A program made the position numbers and the translations under genes. The notes beneath the pieces are model-generated. The model searched no databases and was not told where the DNA came from. It worked only from the letters and a program-made list of their open reading frames with translations. This document shows, piece by piece, positions 16,314 to 23,332 of a DNA stretch of 24,689 nucleotides. This DNA comes from an uncultured Verrucomicrobiales bacterium (GTDB lineage: Bacteria; Verrucomicrobiota; Verrucomicrobiia; Verrucomicrobiales; DEV007), in assembly GCA_937893785.1 (NCBI GenBank), contig CALCSP010000587.1:1-24689 (forward strand). Direction: 5' to 3'. Numbering within the stretch: position 1 is the stretch's first letter; each line of letters opens with the position of its first letter.

Positions 16314-16775
16314 CTATTCCTCAACAGGCTGCACTCCATTGGCATAAACCACGTTGTAGCCGCCATCCTGCGCCCCCTCCTTTGACCATCCGTCATAGGA
16401 ATCACAGGCAAGATAGAAGCGGTAAGTATTACCTTTTTGGGGCTGTGATCCATAGGAACCTCCCCCGGCCGGAACCAGTCCAAATCCTTTCCAATCCCGG
16501 TCGAAGTATCGCACATAAACCAAGCGTTCCGGACCCTTCCCCTTTTCAAGTTCCTCAACCTGCACCTCCGCCACCTTACGGATATATTCATATTTACCCT
16601 CTCGCTCGGTAAAGGAATAGATGGCCTGCACCTTGCCGACCACAACGTGTGTGGCAACTTTCTCTAGTTGCTTTTTAGTATAGGGCGCTTTCTCAGCCTG
16701 CGCCTTATGGCACAAAAAAAGGCCAGTCAATAGGACAGATAAGAGCGTTGTTTTTCGGGTTAGAAGTTTCATCAA
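16314..16775 (-). CDS. Small secreted protein of unknown function
   Basis: This 153-aa protein has a clear Sec signal (residues 1-28, ending K-A-Q-A). The mature part starts with A-T-H-V-V-V-G-K-V near 41-49, then alternating charged and hydrophobic strands (residues 50-95), then a Gly-rich loop G-G-G-S-Y-G-S near 104. This pattern, beta-strand rich with V-V-G-K-V, recalls small secreted proteins of Planctomycetota with an OB-like or TIMP-like fold, but I cannot name a family. The single Cys of the mature protein is within Y-L-A-C-D. It converges with the sulfatase. An intergenic stretch of 182 bases separates it from the 107-aa membrane protein, so it probably has its own promoter and may not belong to the esterase cluster. 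Confidence 0.75.
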   Translation of the reverse strand: MMKLLTRKTTLLSVLLTGLFLCHKAQAEKAPYTKKQLEKVATHVVVGKVQAIYSFTEREGKYEYIRKVAEVQVEELEKGKGPERLVYVRYFDRDWKGFGLVPAGGGSYGSQPQKGNTYRFYLACDSYDGWSKEGAQDGGYNVVYANGVQPVEE

Positions 16776-16957
16776 TTTGCGGGGATTTGGTATTTTATTA
16801 GGAATGATTACCTGTAATTCCTATCGGATTATCGAGATGTAAATAACAGGTGATGCACTGCTTATTATGTCACGACGAATAGCCGTCACCATTTATTAGA
16901 TTTTTTTTCACCCCGCAAGCACGCCGGCAAAAATTAATACAATCACATCTTTCATCT
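16776..16957. other. Intergenic region upstream of the small secreted protein gene
   Basis: These 182 AT-rich bases hold no convincing gene. They contain a short palindrome ATTACctGTAAT (16808-16819) and an ACCTGT (16811-16816)/ACAGGT (16847-16852) inverted pair, which could be a binding site or chance. The promoter of the 153-aa gene should lie here, but I cannot place -35 and -10 boxes with confidence. Confidence 0.4.
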
Positions 16958-17281
16958 TTACGGCATCCCCCGGTCGATCCATACCTCATATCTCAGGAGA
17001 GTATTACTTTGATCAAGATAGATTAAGAGCAACACTCCAAAAAAACCAATAAGGATGGCTAAAACCGAAAGCCACTGATGAAACTGCGAGTGAGAAGATA
17101 TCAATAAAGAAATCAGGCCCATGAACCCGATGGGAACAAAGACGGTAAGGGCATGGTAGGGATTAAACCCGGTATGACCGGAATGATTGTATGCGACGTA
17201 AGCCAAAATGGCACACAGGGTAAAGAATCCGGCAGAATTACACAGAATTAAAAACCAAAAAATTCGGAGATGCTTTCCCAT
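16958..17281 (-). CDS. Small membrane protein with three predicted transmembrane segments
   Basis: This 107-aa protein is very hydrophobic. Likely membrane segments are at about residues 9-31, 43-62 and 70-89. A short basic N-terminus (M-G-K-H-L-R) suggests a cytoplasmic N-terminus. The first loop is His/Gly-rich (Y-N-H-S-G-H-T-G-F). No family is recognised. It starts 29 bases after the stop of the 104-aa membrane protein, in the same direction, so the two are probably cotranscribed and may form a membrane pair. The link to the esterases upstream is only by position. It could be a small accessory protein unrelated to polysaccharide use. Confidence 0.7.
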   Translation of the reverse strand: MGKHLRIFWFLILCNSAGFFTLCAILAYVAYNHSGHTGFNPYHALTVFVPIGFMGLISLLISSHSQFHQWLSVLAILIGFFGVLLLIYLDQSNTLLRYEVWIDRGMP

Positions 17282-17310
17282 TGGTTAATGGCCAGAAATC
17301 TGCGCTTACT

Positions 17311-17625
17311 TCACTGAGATTCATGCGGTTTTTTACCCGCAACTCGCCTGAATAATTCCTGCACAAATGCCAGCAGGATGACACAGCACAACCCGATCAA
17401 CATCGAATAAGCAAGCACGCCGGTAAAGAGCCATACCAAACCAAGAAGGATATTGCCCTGCACCTGCCATTCATCAGGAGTGATATGGGCACACAGGTCG
17501 CGCCAGGATTCCAGCAACTCAAAGAAATAGTCAGCAACAGAATCCTCAAATAAAAACAAAGAGGCAAGTGCCAGCGAACACACCAGCACCGTAAAGAAAA
17601 ACCACTGCCACACTCTCCGTTTCAT
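17311..17625 (-). CDS. Small membrane protein, two predicted transmembrane regions
   Basis: This 104-aa protein starts with a basic stretch (M-K-R-R) and a membrane segment at about residues 7-26. A hydrophilic, acidic and aromatic loop follows (27-57, with E-D-S-V-A-D-Y and C-A-H-I-T-P-D-E-W), then a second long hydrophobic region at 58-88 (one long or two short segments) and a basic tail K-K-P-H-E-S-Q. Positive residues at both ends suggest cytoplasmic termini. It lies 87 bases after the 842-aa esterase gene and 29 before the 107-aa gene. No family is recognised. It is kept as a gene because of its coherent membrane topology and orientation. Confidence 0.7.
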   Translation of the reverse strand: MKRRVWQWFFFTVLVCSLALASLFLFEDSVADYFFELLESWRDLCAHITPDEWQVQGNILLGLVWLFTGVLAYSMLIGLCCVILLAFVQELFRRVAGKKPHESQ

Positions 17626-17712
17626 TATTGCTCAGGCTTCATCATCCCCTTGAGGCAGAAGAAGCATAAACAACCCTGAAGTCGTGGCAAGGAACAACAC
17701 AATGCGATCTGC

Positions 17713-20241
17713 CTAATCCTTCCCCATCGAGGCCTTGAGAGTATCAGTAGAAAGCCTGGCCTCCTCCATCCAGAGGGTAACATGACCATTGGGAGGAACC
17801 GGCTTGCTGTAATAGTCTGGGTGCGGTCCAAAATAAGTCGTTTTATTACGGAAATGTGTGTAGCGCAGGAAATTGATGACAGCAATGGTAACTTTGCCGC
17901 CTTTGAACTCAGGCAAGATATCCTCGTATAGGTAAGCGCCACGAACACCGGAATAGCGGAAGAAACCACCGGAAACCTCCGTCAGGAGCTTACCGTTCAC
18001 GTAAATAGCAAAACCCTCGCCGGAACGATCGCACCCCGCCCCCCCCAAAATCAGGCGATAGGCATGGCCTTTTTTAACTGCGGGAACATTAAAGGTTTGA
18101 CGCATAAGCAACACCTCCTTGTCCCAAAATGTAGCTGGAATTTCACTGCAACCGCAAAATGCCCCGTTGCAACTTGGACGTCGTCGGTCAAGTTTAGCGC
18201 CCATCCTCCCAAAGGGAGATCGACCCGTTTTCCATCCAGCCTTGGCTGGGTCGAAGCTGGGAGTGAACCACTCCTCCATTCCCTGAGGTAGGGTAATCTT
18301 ACGGTAACGATCACTCTTTTCAGCTTCCTGTTTTTCGGGTGGATCAAAACTGTAATAGGACCAGTTGGCTGATCGCATCTCCGGACCGAAGGGCTTCCAC
18401 CCGTGGCCCGAAACTCCGGCGATATCGTAGTATTCCATGAGAACATCAAGCTCACTGCGAATGTCAATTGGCATCTTGTCCGGCTTTGCCCCGGTAACAA
18501 TACCCTTAAGGTTCCCACGGCTGTTCGGTGCAAAAGCAGACTCCAGAAATCCGGCAACCATATCCTCCATGATGATCGGCTTGAGCGCTTGACCCATTTC
18601 CCTGTAATAATCCGGCGGATAGTGTGGTCCTCGTTTGTTAAAGTTGCCAGTGACCGAATCAGAAAAGATCGTCTTAACATCGGGATGCTGATGCGACCCT
18701 TTGCTGATTTTCAAATCCTCCGCCTTACCGCCCTGCAGGCGCACCATGGCGCGCCCAATAGCATCACCGGTCAGAATATAGGTCTCGGCATTATGATTAT
18801 AATGGTAACCAGTATTGGTAGGGGATTCTGCCCGAGAACGCCAGAACGCTCGGGTATCCACGCTGGCAACATTACCAGAGAATTCAGGATACTGGCTTGC
18901 ATCACTTACCGCCATCTGAGCCTCCCATGTCATGAAATGCCCGGGATCCATATCCATTCCGCCAAACCCCACAGTAGCCACGACTGCAGGCATCTTTGGC
19001 GTCTTGAACTCTTGACGCAAGTCCTTGATCAAATTTGCAAGATGTTTTGAATACACTGCCTTCGGAACATTTTTGTCCTTATGTCCCTGAAACCAGACAA
19101 AGCCGGCCATCTCGTAACCCTGCCCCTTATAGTTGGGTACAATATTGTCGATGTCCTTAAGAGTCTTTTTCACTCCCTCAACCATCAAGTCATACTCCAA
19201 TCCACAGAACTTGTTGGCCTTCTCCTCCTCGGTCTTGCCACTTGAGGGTGGCCTGAAATCAAAACTCAGAGCCCGATTTCCCATAGAAGACTCAATGAGT
19301 AAAACCGGTTCATTGTGATAGGCTCCCATTACGTAGCCGAAGGGGACTTCCGGCCCGATGAATTTGCCATTGGAAGTGGTGGATAGTGGACCGCCACGAC
19401 CTTCCTTGGAAATACGTGTCTCCCAGTAAGTAACGTCATTGCGAACAGTCCATTTGCCATCCTTATCGGCAAACCAGGTATATTTCCCCTCCTTGTTCAA
19501 GGAAGCCAGATCACCACGCCCCTTAAGGTCAACATGTTTGAGCCACAAGGCAGCCGACCCTCCCTTCATATAGGTAATGTTCAAAGGATAACGCCTTCCC
19601 TTCTCGAGGAATACGGCAGTAACAACCTCATCCTTTCCCACGTCCTTACGATATACTTCTTTACCTTCAATCGAGGCAATAGCATGGGCACTTGCACCAA
19701 ACCCCACATGAACCTCGTGTTTTCCACTCATGGGCACGTCAATAAAAGTCTTCACAACCACCGTGTGAGGACCTTTAAGAGACGGCAACTCAACATCCAC
19801 CGTGCCCAGTTGCACCGTGCCCTCTTTAACGGGCGTCACTTCACTGAAATCCTTGCCATCCTGAAAACCCACTGGGTAAAGAAACACCCGCCCCCCCGAT
19901 AGCGCTTCCGAGCCAGCACCCTGATAAACTCCATGTTTAAGCAGTGCCGATGCTCCGACCGGCATGCGACCGACCTTGATCTTGGGATCCGCAGAGAGAT
20001 AAATACTCGGGTAAACCGGCCTGGCACCCTGCAGGTAACCAAAGCCAACCATATTGGATTGTCCCGCCAGAATGTAGACCTTGACCTTGCCATCAGACGG
20101 CGGAGTTGAATCAGGTGCCGGTAAAAAGGCAGGCACATCGGTAGCTATTACGCCACTCACAAAAAACATTAATTTAACTTTCAATACCAAAATGGCAGTG
20201 AGCATAAATGCGCGATCATTCTTAGACTTCATGACATTCAT
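17713..20241 (-). CDS. SASA-type esterase with inserted PA14-like domain and DUF6288-type C-terminal module
   Basis: This 842-aa protein has a hydrophobic N-terminus (residues 11-34). The SASA esterase core is split. Nucleophile block A-G60-Q-S62-N-M opens it. An inserted beta-rich, PA14-like segment spans about 115-240, and the core then resumes (G-P-E-V-P-F-G near 296, W383-F-Q-G386, and candidate catalytic His480 in G-Y-H-Y-N-H-N-A-E-T). From about residue 551 to 832 the protein carries a module also present in the DUF6288 protein, including Y-R-K-I-T-L-P-Q-G-M-E-E-W, a Cys-rich loop (C691, C696, C698) and F-W-D-K-E-V-L-L-M-R-Q. The family removes acyl groups from sugars; the substrate is unknown. 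The residue after W-F-Q-G is His, where the two shorter paralogues have Asp. It lies 15 bases after the 63-aa membrane protein gene. Confidence 0.92.
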   Translation of the reverse strand: MNVMKSKNDRAFMLTAILVLKVKLMFFVSGVIATDVPAFLPAPDSTPPSDGKVKVYILAGQSNMVGFGYLQGARPVYPSIYLSADPKIKVGRMPVGASALLKHGVYQGAGSEALSGGRVFLYPVGFQDGKDFSEVTPVKEGTVQLGTVDVELPSLKGPHTVVVKTFIDVPMSGKHEVHVGFGASAHAIASIEGKEVYRKDVGKDEVVTAVFLEKGRRYPLNITYMKGGSAALWLKHVDLKGRGDLASLNKEGKYTWFADKDGKWTVRNDVTYWETRISKEGRGGPLSTTSNGKFIGPEVPFGYVMGAYHNEPVLLIESSMGNRALSFDFRPPSSGKTEEEKANKFCGLEYDLMVEGVKKTLKDIDNIVPNYKGQGYEMAGFVWFQGHKDKNVPKAVYSKHLANLIKDLRQEFKTPKMPAVVATVGFGGMDMDPGHFMTWEAQMAVSDASQYPEFSGNVASVDTRAFWRSRAESPTNTGYHYNHNAETYILTGDAIGRAMVRLQGGKAEDLKISKGSHQHPDVKTIFSDSVTGNFNKRGPHYPPDYYREMGQALKPIIMEDMVAGFLESAFAPNSRGNLKGIVTGAKPDKMPIDIRSELDVLMEYYDIAGVSGHGWKPFGPEMRSANWSYYSFDPPEKQEAEKSDRYRKITLPQGMEEWFTPSFDPAKAGWKTGRSPFGRMGAKLDRRRPSCNGAFCGCSEIPATFWDKEVLLMRQTFNVPAVKKGHAYRLILGGAGCDRSGEGFAIYVNGKLLTEVSGGFFRYSGVRGAYLYEDILPEFKGGKVTIAVINFLRYTHFRNKTTYFGPHPDYYSKPVPPNGHVTLWMEEARLSTDTLKASMGKD

Positions 20242-20256
20242 TAATTGTCGACAAGG

Positions 20257-20448
20257 TTATTTTTTTCCCCACAAATTCATTCTTAATAGACCAGCCATTG
20301 AGGCAACAAACATCACAATATAAACGACCCGCCAGATTATGCGGATACGTAACTCAAGTGGCTCAAAGCTTGCCAAGAAACCAAAAATAGATAACAAGGC
20401 CAAGGCTCCAAGAAATAGACTCAGAGCCAAGCGAATTAAGCGTTTCAT
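20257..20448 (-). CDS. Very small membrane protein with two predicted transmembrane segments
   Basis: This 63-aa protein has a basic start (M-K-R-L-I-R), a first hydrophobic segment at about residues 7-28, a short acidic turn (E-P-L-E-L), a basic patch R-I-R-I-I-W-R, a second segment at about 36-56 and a basic end (W-G-K-K). The topology is consistent with a real inner-membrane hairpin with both ends cytoplasmic. It is placed between the 477-aa esterase (76 bases upstream) and the 842-aa esterase (15 bases downstream) on the same strand, which supports a real gene in the cluster. No family is recognised, and the short length leaves some doubt. Confidence 0.62.
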   Translation of the reverse strand: MKRLIRLALSLFLGALALLSIFGFLASFEPLELRIRIIWRVVYIVMFVASMAGLLRMNLWGKK

Positions 20449-20479
20449 CCCAAACCTTTGCTTCAGGAAAAATAAGTAT

Positions 20480-20506
20480 CTTACGACCTTTACGAGCGCT
20501 TTATGA
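20480..20506. repeat. Short CTT(T)AYGA direct repeats between two esterase-cluster genes
   Basis: On the plus strand, CTTTACGA (20488-20495) and CTTTATGA (20499-20506) repeat with an 11-base period. A third partial copy, CTTACGA, is at 20480-20486. The CTTTATGA core resembles the right part of operator A (CTTTTATGA). The repeats lie 32 to 58 bases upstream of the 63-aa gene start. This may be a degenerate site for the same regulator; the match is weak and an ungapped alignment to the two 28-base sites fails. Confidence 0.3.
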
Positions 20507-20524
20507 ATATTCGCATTACCTGCT

Positions 20525-21958
20525 TTATTCTTTTTTCAACAGCTCAACCATGGCATCTCCCATAGCGGATCCAATGTCCATATAGGTTTGGGCATTTCCA
20601 TCGTAGTGACTATTGGAAGCTCCACCCTGACTGAGCGGATGCGTATAAACAGTGGCAACATTTCCCTTGAACTCCGGGTATCGATCTGAGTCTCCGTCGA
20701 CAGCGAGCTGAGCATCGAGGATACGCTTTTCGTTGCCAGAAGGCGCATCCTTAGCGGTTTGACCTAGAGTCGCAACAACAAACTTGGCACCAGGGGCTTT
20801 GAACTCTTTTCGCAATGTCTTGATCAGGTGCACAAGATTCTTCTCGTATTGAAAAGCATGCGCTTCATTATAACGATCTTTGTCACCCTGCCACCAAGCA
20901 AATCCGGCGATCTTGTACCCGCGACCCTTCCAGTGAGGAAACTCTTGGTCAAAGTTTTTGAGCACTTCTTGAGCAGCCCCAAAGCAATCATCATACTGCT
21001 TGCCGGCATACCAGCTAATTGGCTTCGGATCCGTACCCTTTTCCCATGACAAGGGAGAATCCTTGTAACCGGCATAAATCTCTCCTCCATACTCAAATCT
21101 GGTACTGCCAGGCGGGAGAAAATCCCATGATAACGAACGATTGCCCTGTGAGGTCTTAAGTATCAAGACTGGTTCATCAAGGTAATTTCCTATAACGTGT
21201 CCAAATCCCAGCTCCGGACCAATACGGCCATCCTTCACACCCAACCACCTGCTTCCAGCTGCAGCAATAACACCTCTATACCACACATCATCACGTGCCA
21301 CCCACTGATGAAGATCATTCATTAAGTAAGGATACATTCCCTTGTGCTTCACCAGGGTCGACAGGGTCCCAGGCACGTCCATTCTGACAATCCATCCCAA
21401 GCCATTGGCATCCTTGGTCATGTAGGTAATTTTGAAAGCAACCTTCTTGCCAGCTTCAAGTCTGACCTCATTTCGAACAGGATCCTGACCGACCTCTTTT
21501 CGGTGCACCACCTTGCCAGCAACCTCCATGATGTTATCCATGGAACCACCATAACCGGGGCGAAACTCGTAGATTCCACTTTCCTTGACTTGGATATATC
21601 CCCTCGTCACTTGAACACCACCACCCGGATAGGGCGTCGGCTCGGTACCACCAAATGATTTGAGCGGCAAGGTCTTGATAGGCTCCATTGAGTCATAGTT
21701 CGTGTCCGGCTCATAGTCCCCCTTGTATACAGAAACTACTGGATCGATGAATTGATCCCCCCAGCGACTACTACCGCCATCCACTTTGCCAGCGCCTACC
21801 ATATTCGACTGACCGGAAAGAATAAAAACTTGAATGGGCTTGCTTGAAGCCTCGCAATACCCAGTCAGAAAAAGAGATGAAGTGAGGGCAAAAAGTAATA
21901 ACACCAACCTTGGAAGCCGGCACTTTAAGCCAATGATTTTGTTATTCATAAATCGCAT
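20525..21958 (-). CDS. SASA-type esterase with inserted PA14-like domain
   Basis: This 477-aa protein has a hydrophobic signal at about 14-35, ending near L-T-G-Y-C-E-A. The SASA core has nucleophile block S-G49-Q-S51-N-M, a W-W-Q-G block (355-358, followed by D-K-D) and candidate catalytic His451 in S-H-Y-D-G-N-A-Q-T-Y-M. Between them, about residues 112-200, is an inserted beta-rich domain resembling PA14 (G-Y-I-Q-V-K-E-S-G-I-Y-E-F near 120 and L-E-A-G-K-K-V-A-F-K-I-T-Y-M near 167). The catalytic parts closely resemble the 354-aa neighbour, so the two arose by duplication. Expected action: deacylation of a sugar or polysaccharide outside the cytoplasm. Two starts are possible, Met1 (21958) and Met4 (21949). 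A terminator-like hairpin ends about 26 bases before the first. Confidence 0.93.
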   Translation of the reverse strand: MRFMNNKIIGLKCRLPRLVLLLFALTSSLFLTGYCEASSKPIQVFILSGQSNMVGAGKVDGGSSRWGDQFIDPVVSVYKGDYEPDTNYDSMEPIKTLPLKSFGGTEPTPYPGGGVQVTRGYIQVKESGIYEFRPGYGGSMDNIMEVAGKVVHRKEVGQDPVRNEVRLEAGKKVAFKITYMTKDANGLGWIVRMDVPGTLSTLVKHKGMYPYLMNDLHQWVARDDVWYRGVIAAAGSRWLGVKDGRIGPELGFGHVIGNYLDEPVLILKTSQGNRSLSWDFLPPGSTRFEYGGEIYAGYKDSPLSWEKGTDPKPISWYAGKQYDDCFGAAQEVLKNFDQEFPHWKGRGYKIAGFAWWQGDKDRYNEAHAFQYEKNLVHLIKTLRKEFKAPGAKFVVATLGQTAKDAPSGNEKRILDAQLAVDGDSDRYPEFKGNVATVYTHPLSQGGASNSHYDGNAQTYMDIGSAMGDAMVELLKKE

Positions 21959-21984
21959 GTCCCATTCATAATTGTCATCACATC

Positions 21985-22027
21985 ACAAAAAAGAAGACCG
22001 GCAGAAACCCCACGAATCTACCGGTCT
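21985..22027 (-). terminator. Rho-independent terminator-like hairpin between the 354-aa and 477-aa esterase genes
   Basis: Plus-strand AGACCGG (21995-22001) pairs with CCGGTCT (22021-22027). One mismatch inward, AGA (22003-22005) pairs with TCT (22017-22019), leaving an 11-base loop. On the minus strand the hairpin is followed by a T-rich run (TCTTTTTT at 21994-21987). It lies 97 bases after the 354-aa gene stop and about 26 bases before the 477-aa gene start. It could end the first transcript or act as a leaky attenuator for the second gene. Confidence 0.7.
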
Positions 22028-22123
22028 ATAATCAGGAGTGGAATCATCCGATCTTCCTGAAAATTTTTACCATACTGATCAAAATGATCCGAACCGCAGA
22101 GAAACTCGGGATTTTCCGCCAAG

Positions 22124-23188
22124 TTATTTCTGCTTCAAGAGCTCAACCATCGCCTTACCCATGGCCTCACCCACATTCATGTAGGTCTCTGCATTTCCAC
22201 CATAGTGACCACCAGAACTGCCCCCCTTGGAAAGCGGATGCGTATAAACACTGGCCACATTTCCCTTAAATTCAGAATATTTTCCGGACTTACCGTCAAC
22301 TGCTTTCATTGCATCAAGAATCTTGCCACCACCATCAGTAGCACCTTCCTTCGTCTGACCTAGCGAGGCGCAGACAAACTTCGCATTAGGGCAATCAAAT
22401 TCCTTGCGCAAGGTCTTGATGAGATGCGCCAAATTCTTTTCATAGCGACTTGAAAGTGCTGGACTGCGGCTGTCACGGTCTCCCTGCCACCAGAAAAAAC
22501 CGGCCACCTCGTATTTTTTGGCTCCCGGGTAATACTTATCGAGTTCGGAAAGGACCTGTTTGGCTCGAGCAATATCACCATCATACTGTGTGCCGGCATA
22601 CCAGCCAATCTTCTTTGGCTCCTCACCCTTTTTCCAACGCTCTGGGCTCCCTTTATAGCCAGGATGCACCCAAGTAACGCCTTTTTTGTCAGTAAACTCA
22701 AAGCTCTCGCTTCCTGGAGGAAGGAGATCCCAGCCAAGGGCACGGTTCCCAATACAACTCTTGAGAATCATTACAGGAGCATCGGTAACTTGGCCAACAT
22801 AGTGCCCGATACCGATTTCCGGTCCAATCGCCCGACCTGCTATAGTCATCCATTCGTTATTAAACTGCTTCATGCCTCCCGTCCCGCTCCCCATCACGCG
22901 GACATTGCGAACGTCCTTACGCTCAGTCCATTTGCCGGACGCATCCACGAGATAAGGATAGAGTCCTTTTTCCTTAACCGCATACTCAAGTGAACCTTCT
23001 CCTCCCTTAATCTTTCCGAAACCAAGCATATTCGACTGGCCCAGGAGGATGTAGACCTGTACCGGTTTGCTCATGTCTGCATCTTTACCGTCCGGGCGAG
23101 GCAGTTCTCCTGCCGAAAGAGTGCAATTGATTGCTGCCAGTGTAAAAACTGACAAAAGAACTTTGATAAAATGATTCAGCCTCGTCAT
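22124..23188 (-). CDS. SASA-type (sialate O-acetylesterase family) secreted esterase, minimal form
   Basis: This 354-aa protein has a signal peptide at about 1-26 (hydrophobic L-L-S-V-F-T-L-A-A-I, ending L-S-A). It is the simplest of the three paralogues here. The nucleophile block is L-G50-Q-S52-N-M. A conserved G-P-E-I-G-I-G-H block is near 122, then W-W-Q-G (233-236, followed by D-R-D) and candidate catalytic His328 in G-G-H-Y-G-G-N-A-E-T-Y-M. There is no PA14-like insertion and no C-terminal extension. SGNH-type Ser/His catalysis on an O-acylated sugar is expected from the family. It is the first gene of the minus-strand esterase cluster; operator-like site B lies 72 bases upstream of its ATG, between it and the divergent regulator. 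It is probably induced through that regulator. Confidence 0.94.
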   Translation of the reverse strand: MTRLNHFIKVLLSVFTLAAINCTLSAGELPRPDGKDADMSKPVQVYILLGQSNMLGFGKIKGGEGSLEYAVKEKGLYPYLVDASGKWTERKDVRNVRVMGSGTGGMKQFNNEWMTIAGRAIGPEIGIGHYVGQVTDAPVMILKSCIGNRALGWDLLPPGSESFEFTDKKGVTWVHPGYKGSPERWKKGEEPKKIGWYAGTQYDGDIARAKQVLSELDKYYPGAKKYEVAGFFWWQGDRDSRSPALSSRYEKNLAHLIKTLRKEFDCPNAKFVCASLGQTKEGATDGGGKILDAMKAVDGKSGKYSEFKGNVASVYTHPLSKGGSSGGHYGGNAETYMNVGEAMGKAMVELLKQK

Positions 23189-23260
23189 TACTTTTTCTAT
23201 TGGTGATTCATTTATTTAAAGTCATTCTAGATATTCGGCAAAATAATAGGGTATCCTTTT

Positions 23261-23288
23261 TGCGTATATTTAAAGCTTTTTTGCGACA
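23261..23288 (-). promoter_or_regulatory. Candidate operator B (XylR/AraC-type site) between the esterase cluster and its regulator
   Basis: In the 144-base divergent gap between the 354-aa esterase and the XylR-type regulator lies a 28-base stretch matching operator A at 22 of 28 positions. It contains a direct repeat TTTTTGCG (23257-23264 and 23278-23285) with a 21-base period, the spacing known for AraC half-sites. It lies 72 bases upstream of the esterase ATG and 44 before the regulator ATG. A -10-like TATTAT (minus strand, 23248-23243) follows 13 bases away. Control of both genes from here is inference. Confidence 0.6.
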
Positions 23289-23332
23289 CTAAGTGTTTGC
23301 CATAAGCAAAGCGAAGAGCTTCACTAGCATCA

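Noticed and set aside
16778..16918. Perfect 8-base inverted repeat TTGCGGGG/CCCCGCAA, 141 bases outer span, as possible ends of a small mobile element
   Set aside because: An 8-base match over this distance is plausible by chance, no target duplication is visible, and the left arm touches the start region of the 153-aa gene.
16958..17625. Toxin-antitoxin or holin-like system made of the two adjacent small membrane proteins
   Set aside because: No antitoxin-like partner or DNA-binding protein is adjacent, and the sizes and loops do not match a family I recognise.
17625..17969. Minus-strand frame of 114 codons overlapping the end of the 842-aa esterase and ending at the start of the 104-aa gene
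   Set aside because: Most of it is out-of-frame translation of conserved esterase sequence. Only the last ~30 codons are unique, with no start of their own that looks likely.
18403..19050. Plus-strand open frame of 215 codons
   Set aside because: It is antisense to the catalytic part of the 842-aa esterase and has no recognisable motif.
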